In this document: piece after piece, positions 36,417 through 45,244 of the stretch
How positions within the stretch are numbered: position 1 is the stretch's first letter
Layout of the letters: each line of letters starts with the position of its first letter
DNA from: CAVTWH01 sp963850915
Lineage (GTDB): Bacteria > Actinomycetota > Actinomycetes > Mycobacteriales > Micromonosporaceae
Assembly (NCBI GenBank): GCA_963850915.1
Contig: CAWKND010000012.1
Location: forward strand, 186,001-250,000
Reading direction: 5' to 3'
Length of the DNA stretch: 64,000 bases
Notes under the pieces: generated by a model
The model's input: only the letters and a program-made list of their open reading frames with translations
Databases searched by the model: none
What the model was told of the DNA's origin: nothing
Program-made: the position numbers and the translations under genes

Positions 36417-38177
36417 ATGGGGGGCTACCTCTTGGACAGCGGACGGCGACTGCGCAGCGGCCAACTGGTCGCCGCCGAGATCGCACTGGCCGCGCTGGTC
36501 TTCGGTGCGGCGGGCGGCTCGACGGTGCTGCTGCTGGTCCTCGCGCCGCCGGCCGCGCTGCTGCTCGCGGTCAGCCTTTTGCGGGTACGCGGCCAGTGGC
36601 TGCACAGTTGGCTCGCCCTCGGCCTCGGGTACGCCGGTCGACGGCGGGCACACCGGCCGGGCACAGGGCTCGCCGCACTGCTCGACCCGGCCGGCCGGCT
36701 GGCGGCGGTGGAGTCGGACACCGGCCCGGTCGGCGTCCTGCACGACAGCGACGGGCTGGTCGCGGTACTCGGCGTCGGCGACCCCGGTGCGCTGCTCACC
36801 GACGCGGCACCGACCGTGCCGACGCCCGGTCAGCTGCTGGCCACCGGGGCACCCGCGGCCGACGCCGTGACGGTGCAGGTACTGCTCCAGTCGCGGCCGG
36901 CACCGGGTACCCACGGGCTGCCCGCCAGCTCGTACCGGCAGCTGGCCGGCGGTACCGTGCCCGCTGCGCTGCGGGTACTCGTGGCGGTACGCATCTCCGC
37001 CGCCCCCGGTACCACCCCGGCCGAACTCACCCCGGTACTGCTCGCCGCGCTCCGCCGTACCCGCCGGCGACTGGCCCAGGACGGTGTCGCCGCCCGGCCG
37101 CTGCCACCCCCGGCGCTGGCCAGCGTGCTCGCCGAACTCGCCCCGCACACGCCCGGCCAGCCGGTTCGGGAGAGCTGGACCGGCCTACTGCTCGGCGGCC
37201 GGGCGCAAGCCACCTACCAGCCCCGGCGCTGGCCGGCACACGCAGCCGAGCTGATCCCCCGGCTACTCGCGGTACCCGCCGGCGAGGTCACCGTGGCGCT
37301 CACCGCCCGGCGCGGCGGGCCGGCCCGCGACACCGAGGCCGCCGGCCCCGGCGAGTTGACCATCCGGCTGGCAGCACCCGATCAGGCCGCGCTGAACCTG
37401 GCCGAGCGCGAACTGGAGCGGCTCTTCGCGATGGGCGGCGGCAGTATCGGCCGGCTGGACGGTGAGCAGCTGGCCGGGCTGGCCGCCACCCTGCCGATGG
37501 CCCGCCCGCCGCTGGCCGACGCGCCCGTCGAAGAGGCAGGGTTCGGGGCACAGTTGCAGCTCCCGCCGGCCGGGCTGATGGTCGGGCGGAACCGGCACGG
37601 GCAGCCGGTGACGGTACGCCTGCTGCGCCCCGAACCGACCCGGGCGGTACTCGTCGGCGGTGGTCGGGCGGCGGCGACCGTGGTGGTCCGGGCACTGGCA
37701 CTCGGTACTCACGTCGTGGTGCAGACCGGCCGGCCGGAGTCCTGGGACCACCTGCTGCGTGGCGTGGCGGGACCGGCGGACGCGGTGGCCCTGGCTCCGC
37801 CCGGCGCCCCGTTCGGCCTGCCCCCGGCCAGCGCCACCGCGCCGCAGCTGGTGGTACTCGACGTCGGTCCGGTGGCGGCCGACCCGGTACCGGCCGGCCC
37901 GTGGCGTACCACCCTGCTGGTACGGGAGGACGTGTCCACTGTGGACCTCGAAGCACTGGCCCGCGCCGATCTGGTACTCCTGCAGCCACTCCGGCCCGAG
38001 GAGGCGGAGCTGGTCGGCGGGGTACTCGGCCTCGGCGACGGGCACGCCTGGCTGACCCGGATCCGGGAGGACATGGTGGGGCTGGTCAGTCGACGCTCCG
38101 TACGGTGGGCACAACTGTCAGCCACATCCATTGAACAGCAAGTGATCGGGGCGGTGAACCGGGTCCTGGTGGGCTAG
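36417..38177 (+). CDS. eccE: Type VII secretion protein EccE
   Basis: A 586-aa protein with two N-terminal membrane helices (about 18-60) followed by a long cytoplasmic region containing LAVPAGEVTVALT-like strands and many GGGRAA-type loops, matching the actinobacterial EccE family. EccE sits at the edge of the ESX membrane complex. The start may be ATG 36417 or TTG 36432, which has the better-spaced GGGGGG. It is divergent from eccB, 53 bases apart, so both may share control. The protein is longer than mycobacterial EccE, but normal for the wider family. Confidence 0.82.
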   Translation: MGGYLLDSGRRLRSGQLVAAEIALAALVFGAAGGSTVLLLVLAPPAALLLAVSLLRVRGQWLHSWLALGLGYAGRRRAHRPGTGLAALLDPAGRLAAVESDTGPVGVLHDSDGLVAVLGVGDPGALLTDAAPTVPTPGQLLATGAPAADAVTVQVLLQSRPAPGTHGLPASSYRQLAGGTVPAALRVLVAVRISAAPGTTPAELTPVLLAALRRTRRRLAQDGVAARPLPPPALASVLAELAPHTPGQPVRESWTGLLLGGRAQATYQPRRWPAHAAELIPRLLAVPAGEVTVALTARRGGPARDTEAAGPGELTIRLAAPDQAALNLAERELERLFAMGGGSIGRLDGEQLAGLAATLPMARPPLADAPVEEAGFGAQLQLPPAGLMVGRNRHGQPVTVRLLRPEPTRAVLVGGGRAAATVVVRALALGTHVVVQTGRPESWDHLLRGVAGPADAVALAPPGAPFGLPPASATAPQLVVLDVGPVAADPVPAGPWRTTLLVREDVSTVDLEALARADLVLLQPLRPEEAELVGGVLGLGDGHAWLTRIREDMVGLVSRRSVRWAQLSATSIEQQVIGAVNRVLVG

Positions 38178-38243
38178 TCCAGGGGGTGAGGTAGTCCGCA
38201 CGCCGGGGTAGTCCGGGAGCAATTGACGTGACAGGATCCGCGC

Positions 38244-38630
38244 ATGACCAAACCCCTCGGGTTCATCCTGCGGCTGGCGGCGAGTGCCGTCGCGGTCTGG
38301 GTGGCCTGCATCCTTCCCGGCATCGCGCTCACCACCGACTCGTGGCCCAAGAAGATCCTCACGCTGGTCGTGGTGGCCCTGCTGTTCGGCGTGGTGAACG
38401 CCATCATCAAGCCGATCGTGAAGACCATCGGCTGCGCCTTCTACATCGTCACGCTCGGGCTGGTCGCGCTCGTCGTCAACGGTCTGCTGCTCTGGCTCAC
38501 CAGCTGGATCTGCGGCAAGTTGAGCGTGCCGTTCGAGGTGCACGGTTTCTGGAACGCGGTAGGCGGCGCGCTGATCATCGGCCTCGTCGGCTGGCTGTTC
38601 GGTCTCTTCCTCGACAAGAAGGACGACTGA
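38244..38630 (+). CDS. Holin-like (phage holin family 4) membrane protein
   Basis: A 128-aa protein with four membrane helices and short charged ends (MTKPLGF and FLDKKDD). It fits the small 'phage holin family' (mycobacterial superfamily IV, DUF2516/YvlD-like shape), which in chromosomes is common and not prophage-linked. Function is unknown. AGGA precedes the ATG at 38244. The GNAT gene begins at its stop codon. Confidence 0.8.
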   Translation: MTKPLGFILRLAASAVAVWVACILPGIALTTDSWPKKILTLVVVALLFGVVNAIIKPIVKTIGCAFYIVTLGLVALVVNGLLLWLTSWICGKLSVPFEVHGFWNAVGGALIIGLVGWLFGLFLDKKDD

Positions 38631-39064
38631 TCGCGCTGGGCCCGATCGCAGCCAATCCTGACGGGTACCAGCTCCGCGCCGAGGGCATCGACGCGGAACT
38701 GGTACACCACTGGATCGCCACGGACTCCTACTGGGCCGCCGGTCGGCCGGCCGAGAAGATGCGCCGCGCGCTGGCCAACTCGTTGGTACTGGGCGTCTTC
38801 AGCCCCGAGGGCGAGCAGGTGGGCGTTGCCCGGGCGGTCACCGACGAGGCGACCTTCGGCTGGATCTGCGACGTCTACATCGACCGGGCGCACCGCGGTC
38901 GCGGCCTGGGTACCTGGCTGGTCGGCGAGCTGACCCGGGAACTGCTCGACCGCGGGGTACTGCGGGTAATGCTGGCCACCCGGGACGCGCACGGGGTGTA
39001 CGCCAAAATCGGCTACCGGCCGCTCGCCGAACCGTCCCGCTGGATGGAGATCGACCGCCGGTGA
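38627..39064 (+). CDS. GNAT-family acetyltransferase with a non-standard start
   Basis: The GNAT fold is clear: YWAAGRPAEKM, VYIDRAHRGRGLGTWLVGEL (acetyl-CoA loop R-G-x-G-x-W) and VYAKIGYRPL. In this frame no ATG, GTG or TTG occurs between the holin stop and the domain; the only standard start is GTG 38228, inside and antiphase to the holin gene. The best candidate is CTG 38627, overlapping the holin stop as CTGA and preceded by AAGAAGGACGA. The 145-aa product would then start right at the domain. Substrate unknown. Confidence 0.65.
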   Translation: MIALGPIAANPDGYQLRAEGIDAELVHHWIATDSYWAAGRPAEKMRRALANSLVLGVFSPEGEQVGVARAVTDEATFGWICDVYIDRAHRGRGLGTWLVGELTRELLDRGVLRVMLATRDAHGVYAKIGYRPLAEPSRWMEIDRR

Positions 39065-39116
39065 CCCCGGGCACACCGCAAGGGACTACCCGCCAGTCGC
39101 CCCTTACTGTGTCGTC

Positions 39117-40145
39117 ATGGATCAGCTTCGCCGGGGCTACCTCTACGGTGCCGGAGCCTACCTGTGCTGGGGTTTCATCCCCATCTACTTCAAGGCGCTG
39201 CGCCCGGCCGGAGCGGTGGAGATCCTCGCCCACCGGGTGCTGTGGTCGGTCGTCGTGGTCGCCCTGCTGCTCACCGCGCTGCGCCGCTGGTCACACCTGC
39301 GTCCGCTGCTGCGCCGCCCGCGTACCGTCGCCGGCATCGCCTGCGCCGCCTGCCTGGTCGGGGCCAACTGGGGCATCTACATCTACGGCGTCAACTCCGA
39401 TCACGTGGTGGAGACCTCGCTGGGCTACTTCATCACCCCGCTCGTCTCGGTCCTGTTCGGGCTGCTCTTCTTCGCCGAGCGGCTGCGCCGGTGGCAGTGG
39501 GTGGCGGTCGCGATCGGCGCCGTGGCGGTCGCCGTGATCACCGTTGACTACGGTCGGCTGCCCTGGATCGCGCTGAGCCTGGCCCTGAGCTTCGGCGTGT
39601 ACGGGCTGATCAAGAAGCGGCTCGGGCTGCCACCGGCGGACGGGCTGCTACTCGAGGCGGCGACCCTGGCACTGCCCGCGCTGGCGTACCTGACCTGGCT
39701 CACCGCGCGGGGCGACTCGACGTTCACCAGCGTTTCCTGGTCGCACACGGTGTTGCTGGCGCTGTCCGGGATCATCACCGCGGTACCGCTGCTGCTGTTC
39801 GCCGGCGCCGCGAACCGGATTCCCCTGGTCGGGCTGGGCATCCTCCAGTACCTGGCGCCCTGCCTGCAACTGTCGGCCGGCCTGTTCCTCTACCACGAGC
39901 CGATGCCGCACGCCCAGCTGGCCGGCTTCGCCCTGGTCTGGGGCGCGCTGGCCATCTTCACGCTGGACGCGCTGCGTACCCGCCGCGCCGCCAGCACAGC
40001 CGCCGCCAGCACAGCCGCCCTCAGCACAGCCGCCGCCAGCGCGGCCGCCACCGCGCCCACCCCGGCCGAGCTGGCCAGCGGCGACAGCCTGCCGGCCTCA
40101 GGCGACGGGGTACGTGAGCAGCGTGGTGCTGTCTCCTCGGCGTAG
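39117..40145 (+). CDS. rarD: RarD-type EamA-family transporter
   Basis: A 342-aa protein with ten predicted membrane helices in two EamA repeats; the opening RGYLYGAGAYLCWGFIPIYFK and the segment HRVLWS are signatures of RarD. It is thought to export small molecules; in some bacteria RarD is linked to chloramphenicol sensitivity, but its substrate is unsettled. A TACTGT hexamer ends 6 bases before the ATG, so the message may be leaderless. The C-terminal tail has three AASTA-like repeats (15-bp units near 39991-40050). Its last 48 bases overlap the end of the convergent anti-sigma gene. Confidence 0.88.
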   Translation: MDQLRRGYLYGAGAYLCWGFIPIYFKALRPAGAVEILAHRVLWSVVVVALLLTALRRWSHLRPLLRRPRTVAGIACAACLVGANWGIYIYGVNSDHVVETSLGYFITPLVSVLFGLLFFAERLRRWQWVAVAIGAVAVAVITVDYGRLPWIALSLALSFGVYGLIKKRLGLPPADGLLLEAATLALPALAYLTWLTARGDSTFTSVSWSHTVLLALSGIITAVPLLLFAGAANRIPLVGLGILQYLAPCLQLSAGLFLYHEPMPHAQLAGFALVWGALAIFTLDALRTRRAASTAAASTAALSTAAASAAATAPTPAELASGDSLPASGDGVREQRGAVSSA

Positions 40146-40820
40146 TACCAGGTGGTCGATCTGGTCCGGTGGCAGTGGTGAGCGCGCGCTGACCGAGATG
40201 TCGGTACCCGGCTGCGCCGTCCAGGTCGCCAGGGCGGTCGCCGGCTCGCCGCCGCCCTTGGGGTAGACGAGCAGGGTCAGCCGCCACGGCTTGCCGGCCG
40301 GCGCTGTGCTGCCCGGGGTCGGGCTGCCCGGAGTCGCGTCGTCGTCCAGGTACACGCAGTGCATCTCGATGCGGGTACCCCCGTCCTCCGGTACCAGCGC
40401 GATCTGGGCCTGCACCGGCCCGTCCGCGCCGACCGCGTGCATCGGGTTGAGGGTGATCGCCAACGGCGCCGTCGTCGGCGTCGGACCGGTGCGCCAGAAG
40501 GCGGTGCCCACGCCCGCGAGCGCCAGCAGTACCACCGCCGCGGCCACCAGGGCCAGCCGCCAGCGCTGCCGCCGCCGGCGCTCGCGCAGCCGCTGCAGGG
40601 TGGCCGGCAGCAGTGACCGGGGCGGCGCGGGTGTCTCCTCCAGTTCGGCGGCGGCACTCGCGTCCAGCCGGCCGAGCAGTCCCGGGAGGGCGGCCAGCTC
40701 GGCGACCTCGGCCCGGCAGAAGGCGCAGGTGGCCAGGTGCTGGTGGTAGTCGAGGCGCTGAGCCGGGGGCAGGGCGCCCAGCACGTACGCGCCGGCCTCC
40801 ACTGTCCGTGGACACGTCAT
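40098..40820 (-). CDS. Zinc-finger anti-sigma factor, membrane-bound
   Basis: A 240-aa protein. The N-terminal zf-HC2 domain has HLATCAFC (H-x3-C-x2-C) and binds the partner sigma factor; one membrane helix follows at about residues 87-108, and the exterior domain of about 130 residues resembles anti-sigma-K-type sensor domains (PTTAPLAITLNPMH). ATG 40820 overlaps the sigma gene stop (ATGA, 40817-40820), as is typical of sigma/anti-sigma pairs. Release of the sigma factor would normally need proteolysis or a redox change at the zinc site. Its 3' end overlaps the rarD end by 48 bases on the other strand. Confidence 0.87.
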   Translation of the reverse strand: MTCPRTVEAGAYVLGALPPAQRLDYHQHLATCAFCRAEVAELAALPGLLGRLDASAAAELEETPAPPRSLLPATLQRLRERRRRQRWRLALVAAAVVLLALAGVGTAFWRTGPTPTTAPLAITLNPMHAVGADGPVQAQIALVPEDGGTRIEMHCVYLDDDATPGSPTPGSTAPAGKPWRLTLLVYPKGGGEPATALATWTAQPGTDISVSARSPLPPDQIDHLVLRRGDSTTLLTYPVA

Positions 40821-41335
40821 GAGTTCACCCCCATCTCCTCCAGTACCAGGCGCAGCGAGCGCAGTGCGTAATGTGTACGCGACTTGACCGTTCCCGGTGG
40901 TACCCCCAGCAGCGCCGCCGCCTCGGTGATCGAGCGTCCCCGGTAGAAGCACTCGACGAGTACCTCCCGGTGTGCCGTGGACAGCCGGCGGAGCGCCTCG
41001 GCGACCAGCCAACCCTCCACCGCACGCTCCGTCTCGTCCTCGGTGACGGGCTCCGGTGGTGAGTCGGTGATCACCTCCGCCACCCGGGCGCTGCGCCGGC
41101 GCCAAGCGTCGATGGAGAGGTGCCGCGCCGTGGTGAACAGCCAGGCGCGCACCGAGCCACGCTCGGGGTCCAGCCCCTCGGGGTGCCGCCAGGCTCGCAC
41201 CAACGTCTCCTGCACCAGATCCTCGGCACGCTGCCGGTCGCCGCCGGAGAGCCGCAGCGCGTGCGCGTACAGTGCGTCGCCGTGCTCGGCGAACAACACC
41301 CGCACGAACTCCGCGTCATCCGCAGCACCCAACAC
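40817..41335 (-). CDS. ECF-type RNA polymerase sigma factor
   Basis: A 172-aa group IV sigma factor. Region 2 shows DLVQETLVRAWRHP, and region 4 has REVLVECFYRGRSITEAAALLGVP followed by GTVKSRTHYALRSLR as the helix-turn-helix. GTG 41335 follows GCGGGGGCA. It is co-translated with the zinc-finger anti-sigma factor and resembles SigK/SigL-type pairs of mycobacteria. A TATAGC hexamer near 41371 may be the promoter -10. Its targets are not evident; the convergent rarD gene is not controlled through an obvious copy of the same promoter. Confidence 0.9.
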   Translation of the reverse strand: MLGAADDAEFVRVLFAEHGDALYAHALRLSGGDRQRAEDLVQETLVRAWRHPEGLDPERGSVRAWLFTTARHLSIDAWRRRSARVAEVITDSPPEPVTEDETERAVEGWLVAEALRRLSTAHREVLVECFYRGRSITEAAALLGVPPGTVKSRTHYALRSLRLVLEEMGVNS

Positions 41336-41439
41336 TGCCCCCGCTCGATCTGACCCTCTGTCACGCTATACGCGCAGCCGAGCGCCCCGGTTCAGCCCCG
41401 AACCCAGGAGCAGATCAACGACCGGGCGACGATCAGGCC

Positions 41440-42219
41440 TCAGGCCGCCTGGGCCTGCGCCTGGGCCACTTCACGGGCCACCACGACCAGCTTCGCGCGT
41501 ACCCCCTTGGCCGACGTTGCCAGCTCCTGCGGGCTCATCGCGCAGGCCACCACCAGTCGCCGGTCCTGGTCGCGGTCGGCGACGGCGGTGACCGCCGCAC
41601 AGGCCAGATTCGAGCGGTACTGGCCCAGCTCCCACTGCATCGCGCGCTTGTCCCCGGCCGCCAGGTCGTGCTCCAGCGCCTCCCGCTCCACCAGCGTCTG
41701 CCCGGTGTACGAGCGCATCCCCCACTCGCGCAGGTAGCGCTGCCGCTGCTCGGCGGTCATCGTGGCGAGCAGTGCCTTGCCCAGCGCGGTGGCGTGCGCC
41801 CCCTCGTCGAAGCCGGGGATCAGGTCCTCCAGGAACGGCGAGCGCGGCCCCTCGGCCACCACGGTGAGCACCACCCGGTTGCCGACGAAGCGCCCGACAT
41901 AGTGGCTGTACCCGGTCTCCTGGGCGGCCCGGCGCAGTACCTCGCCCACGGAGGCCGGCCCGCGCAGGGCGACGGTCAGCTCGCGGAAGCGGTCCGCGAT
42001 CTCCAGCCCGACGACGTAGGTACCGTCCTCGCGCCGGGCGATGTACCCCTCGTAGGCCAGCGTGCGTACCAGGTGGTAGGTGGTGGCCACGGTCAGCTCG
42101 CAGCGCCGGGCGATCTGTTTGACGGTGAGCCCGCGGGGCGTACCGCCGACCGCCTCGAGGACCCGCAGTGCCCGGGACACACTGCGGATGAGGTCGGACG
42201 GCTCATCTTGCGGATCACG
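41440..42219 (-). CDS. IclR-family transcriptional regulator
   Basis: A 259-aa regulator. The N-terminal winged helix (LTVKQIARRCELTVATTYHLVRTL) is followed by the IclR ligand-binding domain (FLEDLIPGFDEGAHATALGKALLA). IclR proteins control carbon or aromatic catabolism; no such operon is adjacent, so it may act at a distance. GTG 42219 follows GGGGGAGG. The upstream 230 bases are unusually AT-rich for the window and contain palindromes. It lies between the sigma gene and the polyprenyl synthase gene on the same strand. Confidence 0.87.
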   Translation of the reverse strand, partial: RDPQDEPSDLIRSVSRALRVLEAVGGTPRGLTVKQIARRCELTVATTYHLVRTLAYEGYIARREDGTYVVGLEIADRFRELTVALRGPASVGEVLRRAAQETGYSHYVGRFVGNRVVLTVVAEGPRSPFLEDLIPGFDEGAHATALGKALLATMTAEQRQRYLREWGMRSYTGQTLVEREALEHDLAAGDKRAMQWELGQYRSNLACAAVTAVADRDQDRRLVVACAMSPQELATSAKGVRAKLVVVAREVAQAQAQAA

Positions 42220-42390
42220 CACCGCATTACCTCCCCCGGCGGCTGGATCACAGGCGTGTACACCATATGAAATCCGGGGCCTGTTGGGAACGCTCTGTTT
42301 TTGTGCGATCACCGTCCGCACGCGTATGACCTGCGCGGACACGCATTTCGATCGGTCAATCCCGTTCACGGGACCGCAGGCGATCTTCGG

Positions 42391-42415
42391 ACAGTTCCGA
42401 CCGATCGGACTCTGT
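42391..42415. promoter_or_regulatory. Imperfect palindrome upstream of the IclR gene
   Basis: ACAG, CCGA, then TCGG and CTGT form an imperfect inverted repeat (42391-42415, centre CCGA) in the 232-base gap between the IclR start and the polyprenyl synthase stop. A smaller palindrome, CCCGTTCACGGG, sits at 42361-42372. IclR regulators often bind such sites in their own promoters. Confidence 0.35.
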
Positions 42416-42451
42416 CTATGCGGCGGCGGCGTGACCGCAGGTCGGGCCGGG

Positions 42452-43465
42452 TCAGCCGGTACGGTCGGCGATGAAGTCGCACAACGACTCCAGCGCCGGC
42501 TTGGCCGAGACGTCGGGCAGTCCGACCAGTTGGGCACGCGCCTGCTCGGCGTAGCCACGGACCGTCTCCCGGGCGAGCTTGAACGCCTCCGACTCGCGCA
42601 GCAGGCCCAGCGCCTCGGCGAGCCGCTCCGGGTCGGTGACCGGGCCGGCGGAGAGGATCTCCCGCAGCCGTACCTCGTCCGGTGCCCGGTCGTCCGAGGC
42701 CAGGGCGTACAGCACCGGCAGCGTGGGTACCCCCTCGCGGATGTCCGTACCCGGCGTCTTGCCGGACTGCTCGGACTCGGAGGCGATGTCCAGCAGGTCG
42801 TCGGAGAGCTGGAAGGCGATACCCATCTGCTCGCCGTAGTTGGCCAGCGCGATCGCGTGCTCCGGGGCAGCGCCGGAGAAGAGTGCCCCGAAGCGCGCCG
42901 AGGTGGCGATCAGCGAGCCGGTCTTGGCCTGGATGACGTTCAGGTAGTGGGCGACCGGGTCGCTGTCCCGGGGTCCCACCGTCTCGGCGATCTGACCGTG
43001 TACCAGCCGGGCGAACGTCTCCGCCTGGATGCGTACCGCCTCGACACCCAGCGAGGCGGCCACGTCGGCGGCCCGGGCGAAGAGGAAGTCGCCGACCAGG
43101 ATGGCGATCGAGTTGCCCCAGCGGCTGTTGGCGCTGTGTGCCCCGCGCCGTACGTCCGCCTCGTCCATTACGTCGTCGTGGTACAGCGTCGCGAGGTGGG
43201 TCAACTCGACCACCACGGCGGCGTCACTGATCGCGTCGCGGGTCGGGTCGCCGAAGTGCGACGCCATCGCCACCAGCAGCGGCCGGAACCGCTTGCCGCC
43301 GGCATCGATCAGGTGCGCGGCCGCCTCGGCCACCAGCGGATCGCCGCTCAACACGGCGGCGTGCAGCCGCTTCTCGACGTCGGTCAACCGGAGCACGATC
43401 GACTCTTCGAGGGCCGGATCGGCAAAGTGGACACCGATGGAGGTGCCAGGGCTCGTGCTCACCAC
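42452..43465 (-). CDS. Long-chain polyprenyl diphosphate synthase
   Basis: A 337-aa trans-prenyltransferase. The first Asp-rich motif is DDVMD (97-101), the second SDDLLD (about 220). The fifth residue before the first motif is Ala, a small residue that fits long products. It probably makes the polyprenyl side chain of menaquinone, as its position beside nuo and menaquinone genes suggests. Start GTG 43465 or the adjacent GTG 43462. It is transcribed leftward downstream of the nuo operon, after a terminator, so it may have its own promoter. Confidence 0.9.
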   Translation of the reverse strand: MVSTSPGTSIGVHFADPALEESIVLRLTDVEKRLHAAVLSGDPLVAEAAAHLIDAGGKRFRPLLVAMASHFGDPTRDAISDAAVVVELTHLATLYHDDVMDEADVRRGAHSANSRWGNSIAILVGDFLFARAADVAASLGVEAVRIQAETFARLVHGQIAETVGPRDSDPVAHYLNVIQAKTGSLIATSARFGALFSGAAPEHAIALANYGEQMGIAFQLSDDLLDIASESEQSGKTPGTDIREGVPTLPVLYALASDDRAPDEVRLREILSAGPVTDPERLAEALGLLRESEAFKLARETVRGYAEQARAQLVGLPDVSAKPALESLCDFIADRTG

Positions 43466-43542
43466 GCATCAACGATCCCATACGCATACGGTCGCGGGCC
43501 GACCACCCCTTGCCTGGCACGCCGGGGCGGGGTACGAAACGA

Positions 43543-43586
43543 CCGACCCCGCCGCCGGCGGCACAGGGCCACGGCGACGGGGTCGG
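43543..43586 (-). terminator. Terminator of the nuo operon
   Basis: A 15-bp stem (CCGACCCCG..CGCCG at 43543-43557 with 43572-43586, one mismatch, 14-base loop) lies 13 bases beyond the nuoN stop. On the minus strand it is followed by GTTTCGTACC. Confidence 0.75.
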
Positions 43587-43599
43587 GGTACCTCCAGGG

Positions 43600-45192
43600 T
43601 CAGCGGACGAACTCGGCGGCCCGGTTCGTCAGGTCGAGCAGCGGCTGGAAAGCCACCCCGAGCAGCAGCGTGGCCAGCGTGCCGATGGCCAGTGCCGCGG
43701 AGGTGAGGGCGCCTGGGATGGACACCGTCGGGGCGTTCTCCCCCGGCTCGGACAGCCACATCACCACCACCACCCGCAGGTACGGGAAGGCCAGGATCAT
43801 GCTGCTCACCACACCGAAGATGACCAGCCACACCTCGTTGCCGATGGCCGCCGAGAAGACCGCGAACTTGCTGGAGAAGCCGCTGGTGAGCGGGATACCG
43901 GCGAAGGCGAGCATGAGGAAGGTGAAGACCGACGCGAGCAGTGGCGAGCGCCGGGACAGGCCGGCCCACCGGGACAGGTGGGTTGCCTCACCGTCGGCGT
44001 CGCGTACCAGCGTCACCACCCCGAACGCGGCGATCACCGTGAAGCCGTAGGCCACCAGGTAGAACAGCGAGGAGGACAGGCCGGCCTTGGCCGGAGCGCC
44101 GTCGTTGTCCGAGGCGAGTACGCCGACCAGCAGGTACCCGGCGTTCGCGATCGACGAGTACGCCAGCAGCCGCTTGATGTCCGTCTGGGTGACCGCGAGG
44201 ATCGAGCCGCCCAGCATGGTGAGTACCGCGATCACGCCGAGTACCAGCCGGTAGTCCCAGCTGGCCCGCTCGAAGGCGACGTAGAGCACCCGCAGCAGCC
44301 CGCCGAACGCGGCGACCTTGGTACAGGCGGCCATGAAGGCGGTGATCGGCGTCGGCGCACCCTGGTAGACGTCCGGCGTCCAGACGTGGAACGGTACCGC
44401 GGCCACCTTGAACAGCAGCCCGATGGCGAGCAGCGCCAAGCCGCCGTAGAGCAGCACCTTGTCGTTGCCGGAGTCGAGGATCGCCTGGTTGATCACGCTG
44501 AACTGGACGGCGCTGGCGCCGCTGGCCTTCGCCGCCGCCGAGCCACCGGCGAAGCCGTAGATCAGCGCGATGCCGAAGACGAAGAACGCCGAGGCGAAGG
44601 CGCCGAGCAGGAAGTACTTGACGGCCGCCTCTTGGGACAGCAGCCGGCGACGGCGGGCCAGCGCACACATGAGGTACAGCGGGAGGGAGAAGACCTCCAG
44701 CGCGACGAACATGGTGAGCAGGTCGTTCGCCGCGACGAAGAGCATCATCCCGGCCAGGCCGAAGAGCAGCAGGGGGTACACCTCGGTACCGCCGTCGCTC
44801 TTCTCTGCCTGGGCCCGGTCGGCGTCGGTACCCGCGGTGATGGCCGCCGAGGCGACAAACGCGCCGCCCCGCTCCACCGACCGCTCCGCCACCAGCAGGA
44901 GTGCCACGATCCCGAGTACCACCAGCGTGCCCTGCAGGAACAGCGCCGGCCCGTCGATGGCGATGGCGCGACCGGCGGTGATCGTCCGGGTACCGGACTC
45001 CAGGATCACCATCACCAGCGCCGCGACCAGCGCGACCAGGGACAGCCCGAGCTGCGCGTAGTAGCGCAGCGCACGGGGGACGAACGCCTCCACCAGGATG
45101 CCGAGCGCCGCAGCGACGAACAGGATCAGCATCGGCGCCAGTGCCGCGTAGTTGAGATGCGGCAGGCTCCAGCCGCTCGCAGCGAGGTTCAT
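43600..45192 (-). CDS. nuoN: NADH-quinone oxidoreductase subunit N
   Basis: A 530-aa antiporter-like membrane subunit with about 14 helices. PFHVWTPDVYQGAPTPITAF is the conserved core loop, and lysines in transmembrane helices (LLFKVAAVPFH) mark the proton path. It is the last gene of the nuo operon and ends the membrane arm next to NuoK. The soluble loop GTDADRAQAEKSDGG is a local extension. The start is the ATG at 45192, 52 bases after nuoM. Confidence 0.96.
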   Translation of the reverse strand: MNLAASGWSLPHLNYAALAPMLILFVAAALGILVEAFVPRALRYYAQLGLSLVALVAALVMVILESGTRTITAGRAIAIDGPALFLQGTLVVLGIVALLLVAERSVERGGAFVASAAITAGTDADRAQAEKSDGGTEVYPLLLFGLAGMMLFVAANDLLTMFVALEVFSLPLYLMCALARRRRLLSQEAAVKYFLLGAFASAFFVFGIALIYGFAGGSAAAKASGASAVQFSVINQAILDSGNDKVLLYGGLALLAIGLLFKVAAVPFHVWTPDVYQGAPTPITAFMAACTKVAAFGGLLRVLYVAFERASWDYRLVLGVIAVLTMLGGSILAVTQTDIKRLLAYSSIANAGYLLVGVLASDNDGAPAKAGLSSSLFYLVAYGFTVIAAFGVVTLVRDADGEATHLSRWAGLSRRSPLLASVFTFLMLAFAGIPLTSGFSSKFAVFSAAIGNEVWLVIFGVVSSMILAFPYLRVVVVMWLSEPGENAPTVSIPGALTSAALAIGTLATLLLGVAFQPLLDLTNRAAEFVR

Positions 45193-45244
45193 GCGGGGTC
45201 CCCGAGGAAACGTGGAGCGGAGCGGAGCGTTTTCTTGGGGAGCA

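Noticed and set aside
38244..38630. Holin-like gene as sign of a prophage
   Set aside because: No integrase, structural or lysis genes nearby; this small membrane family is common in chromosomes.
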